DNA from: Rhinolophus ferrumequinum
Taxonomy: Eukaryota > Chordata > Mammalia > Chiroptera > Rhinolophidae
NCBI RefSeq assembly: GCF_004115265.2
Contig: NC_046301.1
Location: 40,202,714-40,266,713, forward strand
Direction: 5' to 3'
Length of the DNA: 64,000 bases
Shown here: positions 63,386-64,000 of the stretch, one piece after another
How the letters are laid out: each line of letters opens with the position of its first letter
Numbering within the stretch: position 1 is the first letter of the stretch
Position numbers and translations under genes: made by a program
Notes under the pieces: model-generated
Seen by the model: the letters and a program-made list of their open reading frames with translations, nothing else
The model's database searches: none
What the model was told of the DNA's origin: nothing

Positions 63386-63844
63386 AAGAATGTCCTTGTG
63401 TCTGTCCTCTGTCCAGGTACAAGTTACTCTGAAACCTAGAAGTGCAATTTCTGAGAGGTAGGGTCATTTATATTTTCTCATCTTCAGTTCTTTATGTGCA
63501 ATTCCAAAATAAAACATCTTTCAAAGTGGAAAGTATTTTTGGAAGCTTGGCACAAATTCATTTGGTGGCAAAACCTGACCTGAACTGGTGGTGTGAGGCT
63601 ATTAATGTCCTTTTCCTTATCCCACTTAGAATAAATAGTCTTATGGTATACTGAATAATATTAATCTGATAATGGGGTGCTGCCCTAGACCCCATTGATG
63701 GTGTTATATATGGTATCTGCACCATCTTCTGAATTCTGAAACCCATCTGTCCCCAGGGGTTTTGGATAAGGAATTGTGGCCCTGTATAGAAATTATTTTT
63801 ATAGAGATCACCTTTTAAAAAATTATTATTGTTTTCTATTAGTT

Positions 63845-64000
63845 ATTTATACCACCATCTTATTGTGAAATTTTTCAAACATACATAAAAGTTGAAAGAA
63901 TAGTACAGAAAACACCCAGATATCCACCATTAATATTGAACTACATTTGTTTTATCACCTGTTGATCCATCCATTTATCCATCCAGCCATCCCTCTTTAC
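63845..64000 (-). repeat. Old L1-like fragment at right edge
   Basis: gaaatttttcaaacatacat, ttgaaagaatagtacag and cacccagatatccacc match the usual reverse L1M 3' UTR wording. It runs off the window. Confidence 0.55.

Noticed and set aside
61129-64000. Search for the FBXL12 LRR exon
   Set aside because: Only L1, hAT and AT-rich sequence are present; no LRR-type coding was found.

Overview
The window is mammalian nuclear DNA. It has vertebrate-type split genes with GT-AG introns, CpG-island promoters, and ancient mammal-wide repeats (L2, MIR, MaLR LTRs, hAT and Tigger remnants). It also carries younger LINE-1 and tRNA-derived SINE insertions. The gene order OLFM2 - PIN1 - UBL5 - FBXL12 matches human chromosome 19p13.2, here in reverse. 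The two-headed tRNA-derived SINE at 21.3-21.6 kb has a GGCTCAGTTGGTTAGAGC-type A box and a 'gagctgcgccctcc' body. That looks like bat SINEs, perhaps those of the horseshoe/leaf-nosed bat group. This host call is recall-based inference and was not searched.

Layout. 1-28,223: intronic DNA, almost certainly the long first intron of OLFM2, packed with L2, MIR, L1, MaLR LTR and hAT copies. Exon 1 (signal peptide) is not seen and should lie to the left. 28,224-33,023 (+): the five remaining coding exons of OLFM2, 433 codons, with a 3' UTR to about 33,492. 33.5-37.9 kb: the gap between convergent OLFM2 and PIN1, with AT-rich unexplained blocks, a lineage-type repeat with tandem arrays, and a MER2-like Tigger. 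37.9-49.75 kb (-): PIN1, four exons, 163 aa, starting in a large CpG island. 50.0-54.4 kb: nested repeats. 54.4-55.9 kb (-): UBL5, 73 aa, four coding exons plus a probable non-coding exon 1. 55.9-60.4 kb: the divergent UBL5/FBXL12 gap, with old L1 and an internally deleted mariner. 60.4-61.13 kb (+): FBXL12 CpG-rich promoter and first two coding exons (F-box). The LRR exon lies beyond the right edge, and intron 2 holds L1 copies.

The genes do not form a shared pathway. OLFM2 is a secreted olfactomedin glycoprotein, PIN1 a phospho-Ser/Thr-Pro prolyl isomerase, UBL5 (Hub1) a non-conjugated ubiquitin-like splicing modifier, and FBXL12 an SCF ubiquitin-ligase substrate receptor. UBL5 and PIN1 are head-to-tail on the minus strand, and FBXL12 is divergent from UBL5.

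I found no CRISPR, operon, toxin or virus-encoded system, and nothing I would call a new biological system. The points most worth a second look are these: a Gly91-to-Ser change in PIN1 created by the last base of exon 2; a mariner whose inverted-repeat tips are each self-palindromic; a perfect RFX X-box with an ETS site upstream of PIN1; several exactly resolved nested insertions with target duplications; and AT-rich non-coding islands next to OLFM2.
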